Assembly (NCBI GenBank): GCA_964629765.1
Contig: CAZVTK010000009.1
Location: 1 to 64,000 of the forward strand
Length of the DNA: 64,000 nucleotides
Reading direction: 5' to 3'
From: RCIO01 sp964629765
GTDB taxonomy: Bacteria > Pseudomonadota > Alphaproteobacteria > Rhizobiales > Rhizobiaceae
Program-made: the position numbers and the translations under genes
The notes under the pieces: generated by a model
Seen by the model: only the letters and a program-made list of their open reading frames with translations
Told to the model about the DNA's origin: nothing
Databases searched by the model: none
In this document: positions 24,741 through 31,751 of the stretch, piece after piece
How the letters are laid out: each line of letters starts with the position of its first letter
Position numbering within the stretch: the first letter of the stretch is position 1

Positions 24741-24874
24741 TCCCCGCTCCTCGCGGAATTTCATTTCGGGATTTTGGCGCTGGGCCGTCCGAGGCGCAGC
24801 AGGTCTCAATTGGCTCGAATGCTAAATTGCTCAATTGGGAGTTTTACGACCGTCATCCAGTCGGGAATGTCGAG

Positions 24875-24904
24875 AAGATAGGATCAACACTGGTCAATTG
24901 TCAA
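24875..24904 (-). promoter_or_regulatory. Predicted leftward promoter
   Basis: Minus strand TTGACA (24899-24904), 18-nt spacer, TATCTT (24875-24880). The spacer contains TGTTGAT, as in the other leftward promoters, but the ACGAG half is absent. Drives the operon starting at 24740. Confidence 0.5.
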
Positions 24905-25177
24905 GCGTCTTATTTTCGGCCGAAAGCGTTAATCGAGGGGCAGCCGAAAAGGTCTCGGCCAGGGGGGGGAGGCGTTGCGTTTTTGGCGTGGATCGGGGGC
25001 GTTATCGCGGGCCTTACTATGTAACGGCCCCGCTGAATAACGCTCTCCCGCCCAGAATCCCGGAAGCGTTACTGCGTTTGGTAACGCTTTCAGTAACGCG
25101 ATAACGCAATAAGGCAAATCGATTTAATCCTGCCACAATTGCTCTTGCGCCCGTGGCCAAAGCCGCCCAATATGTGA

Positions 25178-25194
25178 CAACATGCCGCATGTTG
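25178..25194. promoter_or_regulatory. 17-bp palindrome CAACATG-CCG-CATGTTG
   Basis: Perfect 7-bp arms, overlapping the first bases of motif copy 7. Its position in the leader of the HTH/zinc regulator suggests an autoregulatory operator. Confidence 0.6.
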
Positions 25195-25208
25195 AATCTT
25201 ACGAGAAA
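25190..25208 (+). promoter_or_regulatory. Motif copy 7
   Basis: TGTTGAATCTTACGAGAAA, 67 nt before the ATG at 25276, farther than in other copies; overlaps the palindrome. Confidence 0.7.
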
Positions 25209-25275
25209 ACACTTGCTACATTTGTCGCATAATCTTATGTGCGCGTTACGAACGTTACAGTACGAGGCGATGCAA

Positions 25276-25875
25276 ATGGCAGAGGGAGAAGCTTTAGCGC
25301 GAGTAGGTGAGGCGCTGTTCGGGTTTCGCTGGAAGACGCCTTTGGCTCGAGCGATCGGCGTGAATCGACTCACAATTCACAGATGGGCGACAGGCGACAG
25401 CCGCCCGTCGGCGGCGCATAGAAAGAATCTGTCACGTTTAGCCGATGAACGTGGCACAGGTCACTTGGTGCCTGCCGACTGGCGCCCCGTTCGGCGCAAC
25501 GTTGCCTCTTTTGATTCAGAGGCACCCCGCGGTCGGCCGCCCTTGGCGAACGGGCCGCTCGACCCCGATGCCCGCGCGCATCTGGCCTACTGGCTCGATA
25601 TCGCCGAATCTGTCTTCCTGCTCCGCGCCCAAACCTACTACGCGATAACCGAGGAACCTTTCGTATATCCCGACGGCAACGTCATCCCTGGCTATCGCTG
25701 CGGGACGCTTTGCGGCCATTGCGGTACGCCATTCGAAACAGTTGTCGCGGTTGAGCATATGCGCGCAGGCACCGGTCGCCGCTACTGTCTGGCATGCAGC
25801 CCTGCTAAAAATGTTGATAGTGACGAGAAAAATGCTCTTGATAAAACAAACAATATCGACAAGCCTGCGGCCTAG
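25276..25875 (+). CDS. HTH regulator with C-terminal zinc-finger-like domain
   Basis: 199 residues from the ATG at 25276 (GAGG 8 nt upstream; frame is open further up through the control region). Residues about 17-45 (TPLARAIGVNRLTIHRWATG) form a Cro/CI-type HTH. The C-terminal half has CGTLCGHCGTPFE and YCLACSP, four to five Cys that could bind zinc. It lies beside the RTAACG cluster and the palindrome, so it is the best candidate for their binding protein. Motif copy 8 lies inside the last codons. Confidence 0.7.
   Translation: MAEGEALARVGEALFGFRWKTPLARAIGVNRLTIHRWATGDSRPSAAHRKNLSRLADERGTGHLVPADWRPVRRNVASFDSEAPRGRPPLANGPLDPDARAHLAYWLDIAESVFLLRAQTYYAITEEPFVYPDGNVIPGYRCGTLCGHCGTPFETVVAVEHMRAGTGRRYCLACSPAKNVDSDEKNALDKTNNIDKPAA
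25812..25830 (+). promoter_or_regulatory. Motif copy 8, inside the 3' end of the HTH/zinc gene
   Basis: TGTTGATAGTGACGAGAAA. No rightward gene follows (the next gene at 26358-25939 is convergent), so this copy cannot be an ordinary promoter for a downstream gene. Confidence 0.7.
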
Positions 25876-25938
25876 TCTCAGCGCGCCGACGGCGTTCAAC
25901 CTCCGGCGCGCTTCCCGCTGGCAATACGAAACGGCGGG

Positions 25939-26358
25939 TCAGGCCGCCTTGCCGAGCACTTCCAGTGCGTGCGCGTACTTCTTGCTGTTCGACGAAGACC
26001 GCAACTCATCCGCCAATGGCCGGAGGTTGTCGCGCACGTCAGCGCGCTTCACTGCCAGTGCTAATTCGTTGCCCATGACACGCTCAAGATACCCGTAGTA
26101 AGGTTCCCCCTCCGACCGTGTCAGCACCTCGATCGCTTGCACGATCTCGTCGCTGAAACCGAGCGCACGCAGCCCGCCGGCCGTCCATCTTGTATCCTCC
26201 AGCAGGTCGTGCAGAACGCCGACGATGCGCGCGTCCTCGGTCTTCTGCGCCAACATCACCCGCAGGCAATGCAGGATGTACGGCTCGCCGCTCTTGTCGA
26301 GCTGCCCGTCGTGCGCCAGCGCCGCCAGGCTGATCGCTTCCGCCAGTTTGCTTGTCAT
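25939..26358 (-). CDS. HD-domain small alarmone hydrolase-like protein (SpoT/MESH1-type)
   Basis: 139 residues. Metal and nucleotide ligands of the RelA/SpoT hydrolase fold are in place: His30, the HD pair His50-Asp51, Glu54-Asp55 and Asp107 with Asn111 in VKRADVRDNL. The AHDGQLDKSGEPYILH line is also typical. Family members remove pyrophosphate from (p)ppGpp. It overlaps the primase-helicase gene (ATGA), so it is expressed with replication and could keep the stringent response from blocking phage growth (inference). Confidence 0.75.
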   Translation of the reverse strand: MTSKLAEAISLAALAHDGQLDKSGEPYILHCLRVMLAQKTEDARIVGVLHDLLEDTRWTAGGLRALGFSDEIVQAIEVLTRSEGEPYYGYLERVMGNELALAVKRADVRDNLRPLADELRSSSNSKKYAHALEVLGKAA

Positions 26359-28334
26359 TTTTCATCCTCCTGGTTCCAGACGTAGCCGTTGTATTCGCCG
26401 ACCAAGCCCTTCGCGATCAGCGCGTTCTTCGTCTTGAAAATCTGCTGCCTCTGCTGCCCCGACGACTTCTCGGGGTCGATGACGCCCCGCTTTAGGCAGT
26501 GCTCGCGCCATTTGCGGTAGGCGACGACTCGCGCCCTGACGGGCATATGCGGCTCCTGCTTGTACTCGCCGGCATCTTCAAGGGCGTCCTCGAGGGCCAC
26601 CAGCGCCTTGGCTTCCACGTCACGGATGTCGGTCTTGCGTCCTGTGACTTCCTCGGAGATGTGCGACACGACTAGGCTGCCTTGCGGATCTGCCTCGTCA
26701 CCCCACTGGACGTTGGAATATGCGATGGAGCGCGACCACCCGTCCGGCCCGTCCTTCATCTTGGCGCAGCGGATCGAACCGTTCTGCAGCGGCCCGGTGT
26801 CGCCATCGCGCGTCATCTCGAACACGAAGTCGGAGTTCGCCTCGAAGAACGTCGAGCCCATCATGCCGCCGTTCTTGTTCTGGTGATGTACGCCGATCGT
26901 CGTGGCGCCTGTCGCCTTGGATATACGGTCGCAGCGCTCGGTGAAGGCGGTGACCGTCTCCGGCGCGCTCATGTCCACGCCAGGAATGACGCGGGCCACG
27001 GTGTCGATGATCGTCAGCCGGAACCCGTCGTTGCGCTCGCGCAGCGTCTTCTCGAGCAGCTTGAAATCGGTGTCGCTCATGAAGTTCACCGGTGCGCGCA
27101 TGAACACGAGATTCTCGGTGTCGCCTTCGATGCCGTGGTGCTTCTTGAATGCGTCAATGCGCTGCACGAAGCCCTGGTGGCCTTCGCGGGCGATCACCAG
27201 CACCTTGCACGGCTCGCCGGGAAGCTCGGCGCCGTGCCACTCCTGCATGCCGTAGGCGAGGTGCAGCGCCAGGTCGAAGGCGACGAACGACTTGCCGGAC
27301 GCCCACTTGCCATAGATCAGCCCGACCGTGTTCTCGGGTATCCAATACTTCACCAGCCACTTGGCCGGCGGCAACAGGCGCAGATCGGCGGTCGTCTCGA
27401 ACAGAAAGCGCGGGGGCTTGTGCTTGGTCGCGCCATCGATAGTGTCGACCTCGCCGTCATCCGCCGACCACCCATCGTCGATCCCCTCGACGACTTCCAT
27501 CCACGCGGTCATGTCCTCGCCACCCCACGCACCCGTGGCGTAGCGGTAGGCGTTCTGGATGACCGCAAGAAGATCCTCGGGGTCCCATACCGGAGACGCC
27601 TTCTGCTCGTTCCAGTGGTCGAGCATGACCTCCCACGCCTTGGACTCGCTGAGTCCGTAGTCGCGCATGCGGCCAGCCACCTTGTACGTTTCGGTGTTGC
27701 CGCCGGCGCCTTCGATCGCCTGTGGCGCGCGGTTCACCAGATAGGTGATGGCGTTGGCCACGTTGTGCGGCTGGTCGAGCTCGACGAGCGGCTGGTCGGT
27801 GCGCTCTGCGTGCTTTGGCCGCGCGTTGATGAGCAGAGTGTCGAGCCACTCCGGCGCCGCGGGCATCGGGCGGCCATTGGCTTCGTAGGGGGTGCCTGGG
27901 AAATCGCGGCGGATGCTTCCTGCGCCGACGACGTAATTGCCTTCACACTTGATGTCGATGCCGGGAAGCCCATCGAGCCGATCGATGATCTGGCGATGAG
28001 GTTGCTCGGTGCGCAGGAACACATGAACGCCGCCCGAAGGCGTCTTGACGCGGTATCCGTCCAGCGGCAGCCCCATGGCCTCGAGCGCCTCAAGGCTATC
28101 CGCGCCCTTCTTGCCGTTCTTGACGTCGACATCTACGACGAGCACACCTTGACCGGTGGCCACGCCGACGTTGTAACGTGGGTTCTCTTTCCACCAGGCG
28201 CGGATCTTCTCCGACTCGGTGGTCGCCTGTTGCTGGAATCCGAAGAACCCCTTCGGGGGTTTGTTCGACCCTTCGGCCAACGGGAAGACCCGGAAACCCT
28301 GGGCGGCTAGTTCGAGGGCAGAGGTTAGCGACAA
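26355..28334 (-). CDS. Primase-polymerase fused to a RecA-like helicase
   Basis: 659 residues from a TTG start at 28334 (AAGG 7 nt upstream). Residues 1-170 are a bifunctional primase-polymerase (AEP) domain: VVDVDVKNG gives the catalytic DVD (68-70) and SGGVHVF (100-106) the His. Residues about 315-560 are a hexameric RecA/RepA-like ATPase with Walker A GKWASGKS (342-349), Walker B-like LTIIDTVA and GVHHQNKNGG. The last 100 residues are a linker and small winged domain. It primes and unwinds DNA at the phage fork, working with the PolA encoded at 44.4 kb. Confidence 0.85.
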   Translation of the reverse strand: MSLTSALELAAQGFRVFPLAEGSNKPPKGFFGFQQQATTESEKIRAWWKENPRYNVGVATGQGVLVVDVDVKNGKKGADSLEALEAMGLPLDGYRVKTPSGGVHVFLRTEQPHRQIIDRLDGLPGIDIKCEGNYVVGAGSIRRDFPGTPYEANGRPMPAAPEWLDTLLINARPKHAERTDQPLVELDQPHNVANAITYLVNRAPQAIEGAGGNTETYKVAGRMRDYGLSESKAWEVMLDHWNEQKASPVWDPEDLLAVIQNAYRYATGAWGGEDMTAWMEVVEGIDDGWSADDGEVDTIDGATKHKPPRFLFETTADLRLLPPAKWLVKYWIPENTVGLIYGKWASGKSFVAFDLALHLAYGMQEWHGAELPGEPCKVLVIAREGHQGFVQRIDAFKKHHGIEGDTENLVFMRAPVNFMSDTDFKLLEKTLRERNDGFRLTIIDTVARVIPGVDMSAPETVTAFTERCDRISKATGATTIGVHHQNKNGGMMGSTFFEANSDFVFEMTRDGDTGPLQNGSIRCAKMKDGPDGWSRSIAYSNVQWGDEADPQGSLVVSHISEEVTGRKTDIRDVEAKALVALEDALEDAGEYKQEPHMPVRARVVAYRKWREHCLKRGVIDPEKSSGQQRQQIFKTKNALIAKGLVGEYNGYVWNQEDEK

Positions 28335-28366
28335 GGTCGAGCCTTGTTTAGAAGAGTGGAACGATA

Positions 28367-28395
28367 ATTCTCGTCAAAATCAACAGCCAAGTCAA
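28367..28395 (-). promoter_or_regulatory. Motif copy 9 with -35 and -10 boxes, leftward promoter of the primase operon
   Basis: Minus strand TTGACT (28390-28395), 17-nt spacer, GAGAAT (28367-28372); the motif TGTTGATTTTGACGAGAAT covers 28367-28385. It lies between the XRE gene stop and the primase start. Confidence 0.8.
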
Positions 28396-28622
28396 ATGAA
28401 ATCGTCACCGATCGGCGCGAGGATCAATCTGTAGCCGAGGGACGCAGCCAATTCCTCTACCGTGAGAATGCTCGGCGTCGCTGCGCCACGTTTCCAGTTC
28501 GACACGGTTTCCGCCGCCACCTTATTGCTGTAGGCGATTTGCTTGTTCCTTACGCCTTTCGCTTTCGCCGCGTTGAACAGGTCGCGAAGAACGGGGGACG
28601 CTGTCCTGGGCGCCCTACTCAC
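28392..28622 (-). CDS. XRE-type HTH regulator
   Basis: 76 residues from a GTG at 28622, with GGAGG 5 nt upstream; the ATG at 28634 lacks a ribosome site. HTH at residues about 19-50 (NKQIAYSNKVAAETVSNWKR), followed by a helix (LTVEELAASLGYRLIL). Single-domain Cro/XRE-like repressor. It is the last gene of the leftward operon and ends on the -35 box of the primase promoter. It could bind the 19-bp motif (hypothesis). Confidence 0.7.
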   Translation of the reverse strand: MSRAPRTASPVLRDLFNAAKAKGVRNKQIAYSNKVAAETVSNWKRGAATPSILTVEELAASLGYRLILAPIGDDFI

Positions 28623-28866
28623 TTCTGCCTCCATCGGCGAGGGCGCGGATGGCGGCCCGGCGTTCGTCCGAGAGTTTGTTCCGGATGGCCGCCGCGCTCG
28701 CTGCATGATGACGGTGAGCCTCGAAAGCCCTACGCCTGTCATCGGCATTGAGGCGCGGATCGTCTCTCGACACTTCAAGACACAGGCGCGCGTTCTTGTC
28801 GTGCCACTGAGCGACGGTTTCGAAAGCGTGCTCTGTTGCCCGCGCGATGATCTCAGCCGGCGTCAT
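28615..28866 (-). CDS. Small helical accessory protein, unknown
   Basis: 83 residues; ATG at 28866 has AAGGA 8 nt upstream and is preferred over 28875. Almost entirely helical with many Arg/Ala/Glu (AEIIARATEHAFETVAQWHD; DDRRRAFEAHRHHAASAAAI). Part of a tightly overlapped leftward run of small genes. Unknown. Confidence 0.55.
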   Translation of the reverse strand: MTPAEIIARATEHAFETVAQWHDKNARLCLEVSRDDPRLNADDRRRAFEAHRHHAASAAAIRNKLSDERRAAIRALADGGRSE

Positions 28867-29119
28867 GGGTGCCATCCTTTGGCTCAGGATGAGTGCAAGA
28901 GCCGTCGCAATCGCCGGGGCGGTAACAATCGTGCGGGCATGCCAGCGTGACTTCTTTCGCGATGATCATCCACGCTTCAACGCCGCCGTCAGCGCACAAT
29001 TCGTCAGGGTCTACGCCACGGCGTGCGCACTCCTCACGAGCCCAGATTTCACGCTCCTGTTCAGGCGTAATGTCGTAGTAGCCGATGTCGATCAAACGGT
29101 CGCCATATGTGATGCCCAT
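28853..29119 (-). CDS. Small Cys-containing accessory protein, unknown
   Basis: 88 residues, TGATG start at 29119. N-terminal IDIGYYDITPEQEREIWARE, then six Cys including ACPHDCYRPGDCDGSC, which could bind a metal ion. Overlaps the next gene by 14 nt. Unknown. Confidence 0.55.
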   Translation of the reverse strand: MGITYGDRLIDIGYYDITPEQEREIWAREECARRGVDPDELCADGGVEAWMIIAKEVTLACPHDCYRPGDCDGSCTHPEPKDGTHDAG

Positions 29120-29610
29120 CACCCCCTCCCGCCAGCGGCTTCGAGTGCGGCGCGGGCGATCTGGCCGCAGTCTGCCCATAGGTCGCCCATGCCGCCCGTC
29201 AGAGGCGCGGGGTATTTGCTGACATCCGCGTAAAACTCCAGCGCCTTCCGCAGCGCTGCTACTTCGGCTTCTGCCTGGATTGCATCCTGCGCGTCTTTCC
29301 AACAGCAATCGAGATAATCGGCAGGAGAAGCCGTAAGCAATTCCTGCACAAGATCATCGCGCGCCTTAGCTACGGCGGCAGGATCAACTCTCGGCCCGTA
29401 GGTATTGGCTGCTGCATATGACGCGCAGTCGATGGCAGCCTTCCATCCAGAAATTGTTGCCGCATCCCTCTCAGCCGTCAGTTCCTCTACCTGCTTCTTG
29501 AGGGCGGCTGTTTCGGCGGCGTGGTCGGAGTAGCGGACGTACTCGCCCTCATCAGATTTTCGCATTCCCCAGTCATCGATGTTGTCAAACGCAGCAAACC
29601 GCTCAACCAT
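29119..29610 (-). CDS. Accessory protein with coiled coil, unknown
   Basis: 163 residues from the ATG at 29610 (GGAGGGG upstream); the longer frame reads through the next gene. A coiled coil at about residues 28-50 (ETAALKKQVEELTAERDAAT) and a C-terminal element (LEFYADVSKYPAPLTGGMGDLW then ARAALEAAGG) typical of modular phage proteins with Ead/Ea22-like pieces. Function unknown. Confidence 0.6.
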   Translation of the reverse strand: MVERFAAFDNIDDWGMRKSDEGEYVRYSDHAAETAALKKQVEELTAERDAATISGWKAAIDCASYAAANTYGPRVDPAAVAKARDDLVQELLTASPADYLDCCWKDAQDAIQAEAEVAALRKALEFYADVSKYPAPLTGGMGDLWADCGQIARAALEAAGGRG

Positions 29611-30265
29611 CTCGCCCCTCCAGCTTGTTGAGAAAGGAACGGGCGGCTCGGCAATCGCCGATTTTGACATCGATGCGATCACCATCCGTAAGTTCCTTGA
29701 ACCCATAGTCCCGAGGTGAGACCGTCAGTTCGCCCCGCTTGGCAAACGGCCTCACGACATCAGCCGCTTCCTTCTTGAGCGCTGCTATCTCTGCGTCTTT
29801 GGCGGCGAGGGCAGACAGAAGCAACTGGATGGTGTCGGGGTTTGCCGCAGCAATAAAGTCAGCTACCGTGCCAAAGTAATGACGGTCAGCGGGAACCGCC
29901 GCAACAACTTGGCGACCCATGCCGTGCCCGTTATCGCCGTAAACAGATCGGATTTTCCGTTCGCCGAACACCGGCTTCGGAACTGCGTACCATTGCCACT
30001 GACGCCAATGGTCAGGTAGCCCATCTAGTGCCGTTTGTAGGGCGGCAATTCGTACAGGCAATTCCTGCGCCTTGTCGGCGCTAACCTGCGCGAACAACTC
30101 GTGATGGCGAGGGAAGGAACGATGCCACACCAACCTGAGTTGTGACATGAGGGCGTCGAACTGCTTGCGAATTTCAGCAGGATTTTCGCCCGGCCAATAT
30201 TCTTCAATCTGATCATCGCCTAGCGGGTGAGCAACCGCCCGCGCTTCTGTCTGTGCGGTGGTCAT
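29603..30265 (-). CDS. Accessory protein, unknown, 220 aa
   Basis: ATG at 30265 overlaps the upstream stop as ATGA. Helical N-terminal part (IRKQFDALMSQLRLVWHRSF), a central WRQWQWYAVPKPVFGERKI segment, a coiled coil (LLLSALAAKDAEIAALKKEAA) and a C-terminal domain ending CRAARSFLNKLEGRDG. The coiled-coil and tail pieces recur in neighbouring genes, suggesting shuffling among small accessory proteins. Unknown role. Confidence 0.55.
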   Translation of the reverse strand: MTTAQTEARAVAHPLGDDQIEEYWPGENPAEIRKQFDALMSQLRLVWHRSFPRHHELFAQVSADKAQELPVRIAALQTALDGLPDHWRQWQWYAVPKPVFGERKIRSVYGDNGHGMGRQVVAAVPADRHYFGTVADFIAAANPDTIQLLLSALAAKDAEIAALKKEAADVVRPFAKRGELTVSPRDYGFKELTDGDRIDVKIGDCRAARSFLNKLEGRDG

Positions 30266-30447
30266 GGCTGGCGATCCTTCTTTTCGCGAAGTTTCTGCCA
30301 GTAAAAATCCATCAGCGGCGTGCGAATGTAGTTGAATTTTATCCACCACTCCAAGCCCTGCCACGCGAGAAGGCCTGTGAAGGCTATCGCGCCTACAATG
30401 CTGGCAAAGACGCCGATTGCGAACATCACTTGCTCTATACCACTCAT
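30262..30447 (-). CDS. Small membrane protein, unknown
   Basis: 61 residues with one clear membrane segment (VMFAIGVFASIVGAIAFTGL). Its last residues (KDRQP) and the DNA around its stop repeat those of the gene upstream (30444), a sign of local duplication at gene junctions. Overlaps both neighbours by 4 nt. Confidence 0.6.
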   Translation of the reverse strand: MSGIEQVMFAIGVFASIVGAIAFTGLLAWQGLEWWIKFNYIRTPLMDFYWQKLREKKDRQP

Positions 30448-30833
30448 GGCTGGCGATCCTTGTTCAAGAGGGAACGGGCGACGCGCTCGGCAGCGTGCGT
30501 TTCCTCGTCCTTGTAATCGTTGTCTGCGATGTCCGGGCAGTCGAGCAGCCCGCGCAGCCCCGCCTCAAGCTCGGCGTTGCGCGCCGCTAGCGACTGGATG
30601 GTGGCGGCGGCAGTGCGGCAGTCGGCAAGCAGCACAGCAACCTCTTGCCTGCCCATGTGACTTTCCAACCGCTCCGCCAACCCCGCCAGATCATCCGGCA
30701 GTTTCGGTGCGGCTGCGTCACGTTCTGCCTGTAGGGCTGCGGCGATGGCCCCAACGAGCAATCCGTCTGGATCACTGCCGTAGTTTGCAACGAGGCTCCG
30801 CGCCCTCTCCAATGCTTCGGGGGAGATGGTCAT
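30444..30833 (-). CDS. Accessory protein with coiled coil, unknown
   Basis: 129 residues. Helical throughout (PEALERARSLVANYGSDPDG; LADCRTAAATIQSLAARNAEL) and ending ERVARSLLNKDRQP, related in its tail to two neighbours. Overlaps flanking genes as ATGA. Unknown role. Confidence 0.55.
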   Translation of the reverse strand: MTISPEALERARSLVANYGSDPDGLLVGAIAAALQAERDAAAPKLPDDLAGLAERLESHMGRQEVAVLLADCRTAAATIQSLAARNAELEAGLRGLLDCPDIADNDYKDEETHAAERVARSLLNKDRQP

Positions 30834-31027
30834 GATGCCTCCGAAATAATCTCAGCGCCGACCAGAGTGCGGTAGCTGAAGTCGTTTCTGTCGTTGCTGC
30901 CGCCGCCACGAAGCAGGGCTTCGATCTCGGCATGTTCGATGTCGAATGTGCGGTATGTCGTTTGCGGCGATCCGCCGACATGAGCAGCCATTGCCGCGTC
31001 GTCTATTCTGACAACCAGCCGGATCAT
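30830..31027 (-). CDS. Small accessory protein, unknown
   Basis: 65 residues from the ATG at 31027 (ATGA overlap). Beta-alpha pattern (MIRLVVRIDDAAMAAHVGG ... YRTFDIEHAEIEALLRGG). Unknown. Confidence 0.5.
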   Translation of the reverse strand: MIRLVVRIDDAAMAAHVGGSPQTTYRTFDIEHAEIEALLRGGGSNDRNDFSYRTLVGAEIISEAS

Positions 31028-31221
31028 CCCCGCTCCTCCGCCAGCTTGGCGCGGCCTGCGGGGAGGACTTCCCACTGCCATGACTGTCGGTCGAACCGGA
31101 TCAGACCGAGAGCCTTTAGGTGGGTTCTGGCGCGGTCTCTGGCCCGGTCGCTGCTGCCGTATTTGGGATTGTCAATAAGACGCTTGATTTCAGCCAAATC
31201 GCCCTCTGTCAGCTTACTCAT
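31024..31221 (-). CDS. Small winged-helix-like protein, unknown
   Basis: 65 residues from the ATG at 31221 with GGAGG upstream. Pattern helix-helix-HLKALGLIRFDRQSWQWEV-helix suggests a small winged helix. Overlaps the upstream gene by 8 nt. Confidence 0.5.
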   Translation of the reverse strand: MSKLTEGDLAEIKRLIDNPKYGSSDRARDRARTHLKALGLIRFDRQSWQWEVLPAGRAKLAEERG

Positions 31222-31450
31222 CGCTACCTCCTGCGAGGGTGGAGCGGCCGGTGGCTTCTTGCTGATCGGCCCACAACTCCATGACATCGGCTATGCGCTG
31301 CAATGAGACGAGGATGCTCGTGAACCGGGCCTCCATTTCATCGTCCCGATCAAAGCCAGCCTGTCGCCGCTGCTCCGCGCGAAGATCATTTTCAATACGA
31401 AGGCGCTTTCGCTCATCGTACATCTGCTTCGGTGTCAGCTTCTCAGCCAT
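31214..31450 (-). CDS. Small helical accessory protein, unknown
   Basis: 78 residues, rich in Arg/Glu at the N-terminus (KQMYDERKRLRIENDLRAEQ), with a C-terminal helix pair. The tail GRSTLAGG is similar to other accessory ORFs nearby. Unknown. Confidence 0.5.
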   Translation of the reverse strand: MAEKLTPKQMYDERKRLRIENDLRAEQRRQAGFDRDDEMEARFTSILVSLQRIADVMELWADQQEATGRSTLAGGSDE

Positions 31451-31451
31451 C

Positions 31452-31751
31452 TCACGCCCCTCCGTCCTGATTGAGCGCTGCGCGGCCGGTAGCCTTGGCG
31501 ATGGCGGCAGCTTTATGCGCGTCCGTGCGGCCTGATTTCGAAAGTTGATCTATCAGTACGGCCGCCTCTTCATCGCTCGCCGATTTGAGCAACCGGCAAT
31601 CTGCGATGGGCGCTTGGCAGGTAGGCCAGCCGCAAGGAGCCATGTAGCCGCTTTCGTAATCAGCCCATGCGACAATCCAGGTTTCTTCACTCGGCACATG
31701 GAAAACGGTGTCGCCAGTTCGGATGCGTGCCCCCGTCAGCTTATTCGCCAT
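31452..31751 (-). CDS. Small accessory protein, unknown
   Basis: 99 residues from the ATG at 31751, overlapping the upstream gene by 11 nt. The N-terminal beta part (RIRTGDTVFHVPSEETWIVAW) with PCGWPTCQAPIADC (three Cys) may bind a metal; the tail GRAALNQDGG resembles neighbours. Unknown. Confidence 0.5.
   Translation of the reverse strand: MANKLTGARIRTGDTVFHVPSEETWIVAWADYESGYMAPCGWPTCQAPIADCRLLKSASDEEAAVLIDQLSKSGRTDAHKAAAIAKATGRAALNQDGGA

Larger units (their letters stand above)
25000..25258. repeat. Cluster of nine RTAACG elements
   Basis: Copies (either strand) start at 25000, 25021, 25037, 25067, 25081, 25093, 25101, 25244 and 25253. Several are followed by C, giving GTAACGC, and 25066-25087 forms an inverted pair. 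Far above chance for 260 nt. Candidate iterons or operators for the regulator encoded at 25276. Confidence 0.7.
24741..25275. other. Divergent control region between the leftward operon and the HTH/zinc regulator
   Basis: About 535 nt without a gene. It holds a leftward promoter candidate (24875-24904), nine RTAACG elements (25000-25258), a 17-bp palindrome (25178-25194) and motif copy 7 (25190-25208). This is the densest regulatory stretch of the window and resembles a switch region. Confidence 0.65.

Noticed and set aside
26682..28310. 542-codon rightward frame opposite the primase-helicase
   Set aside because: Antisense of a gene with primase and P-loop motifs.
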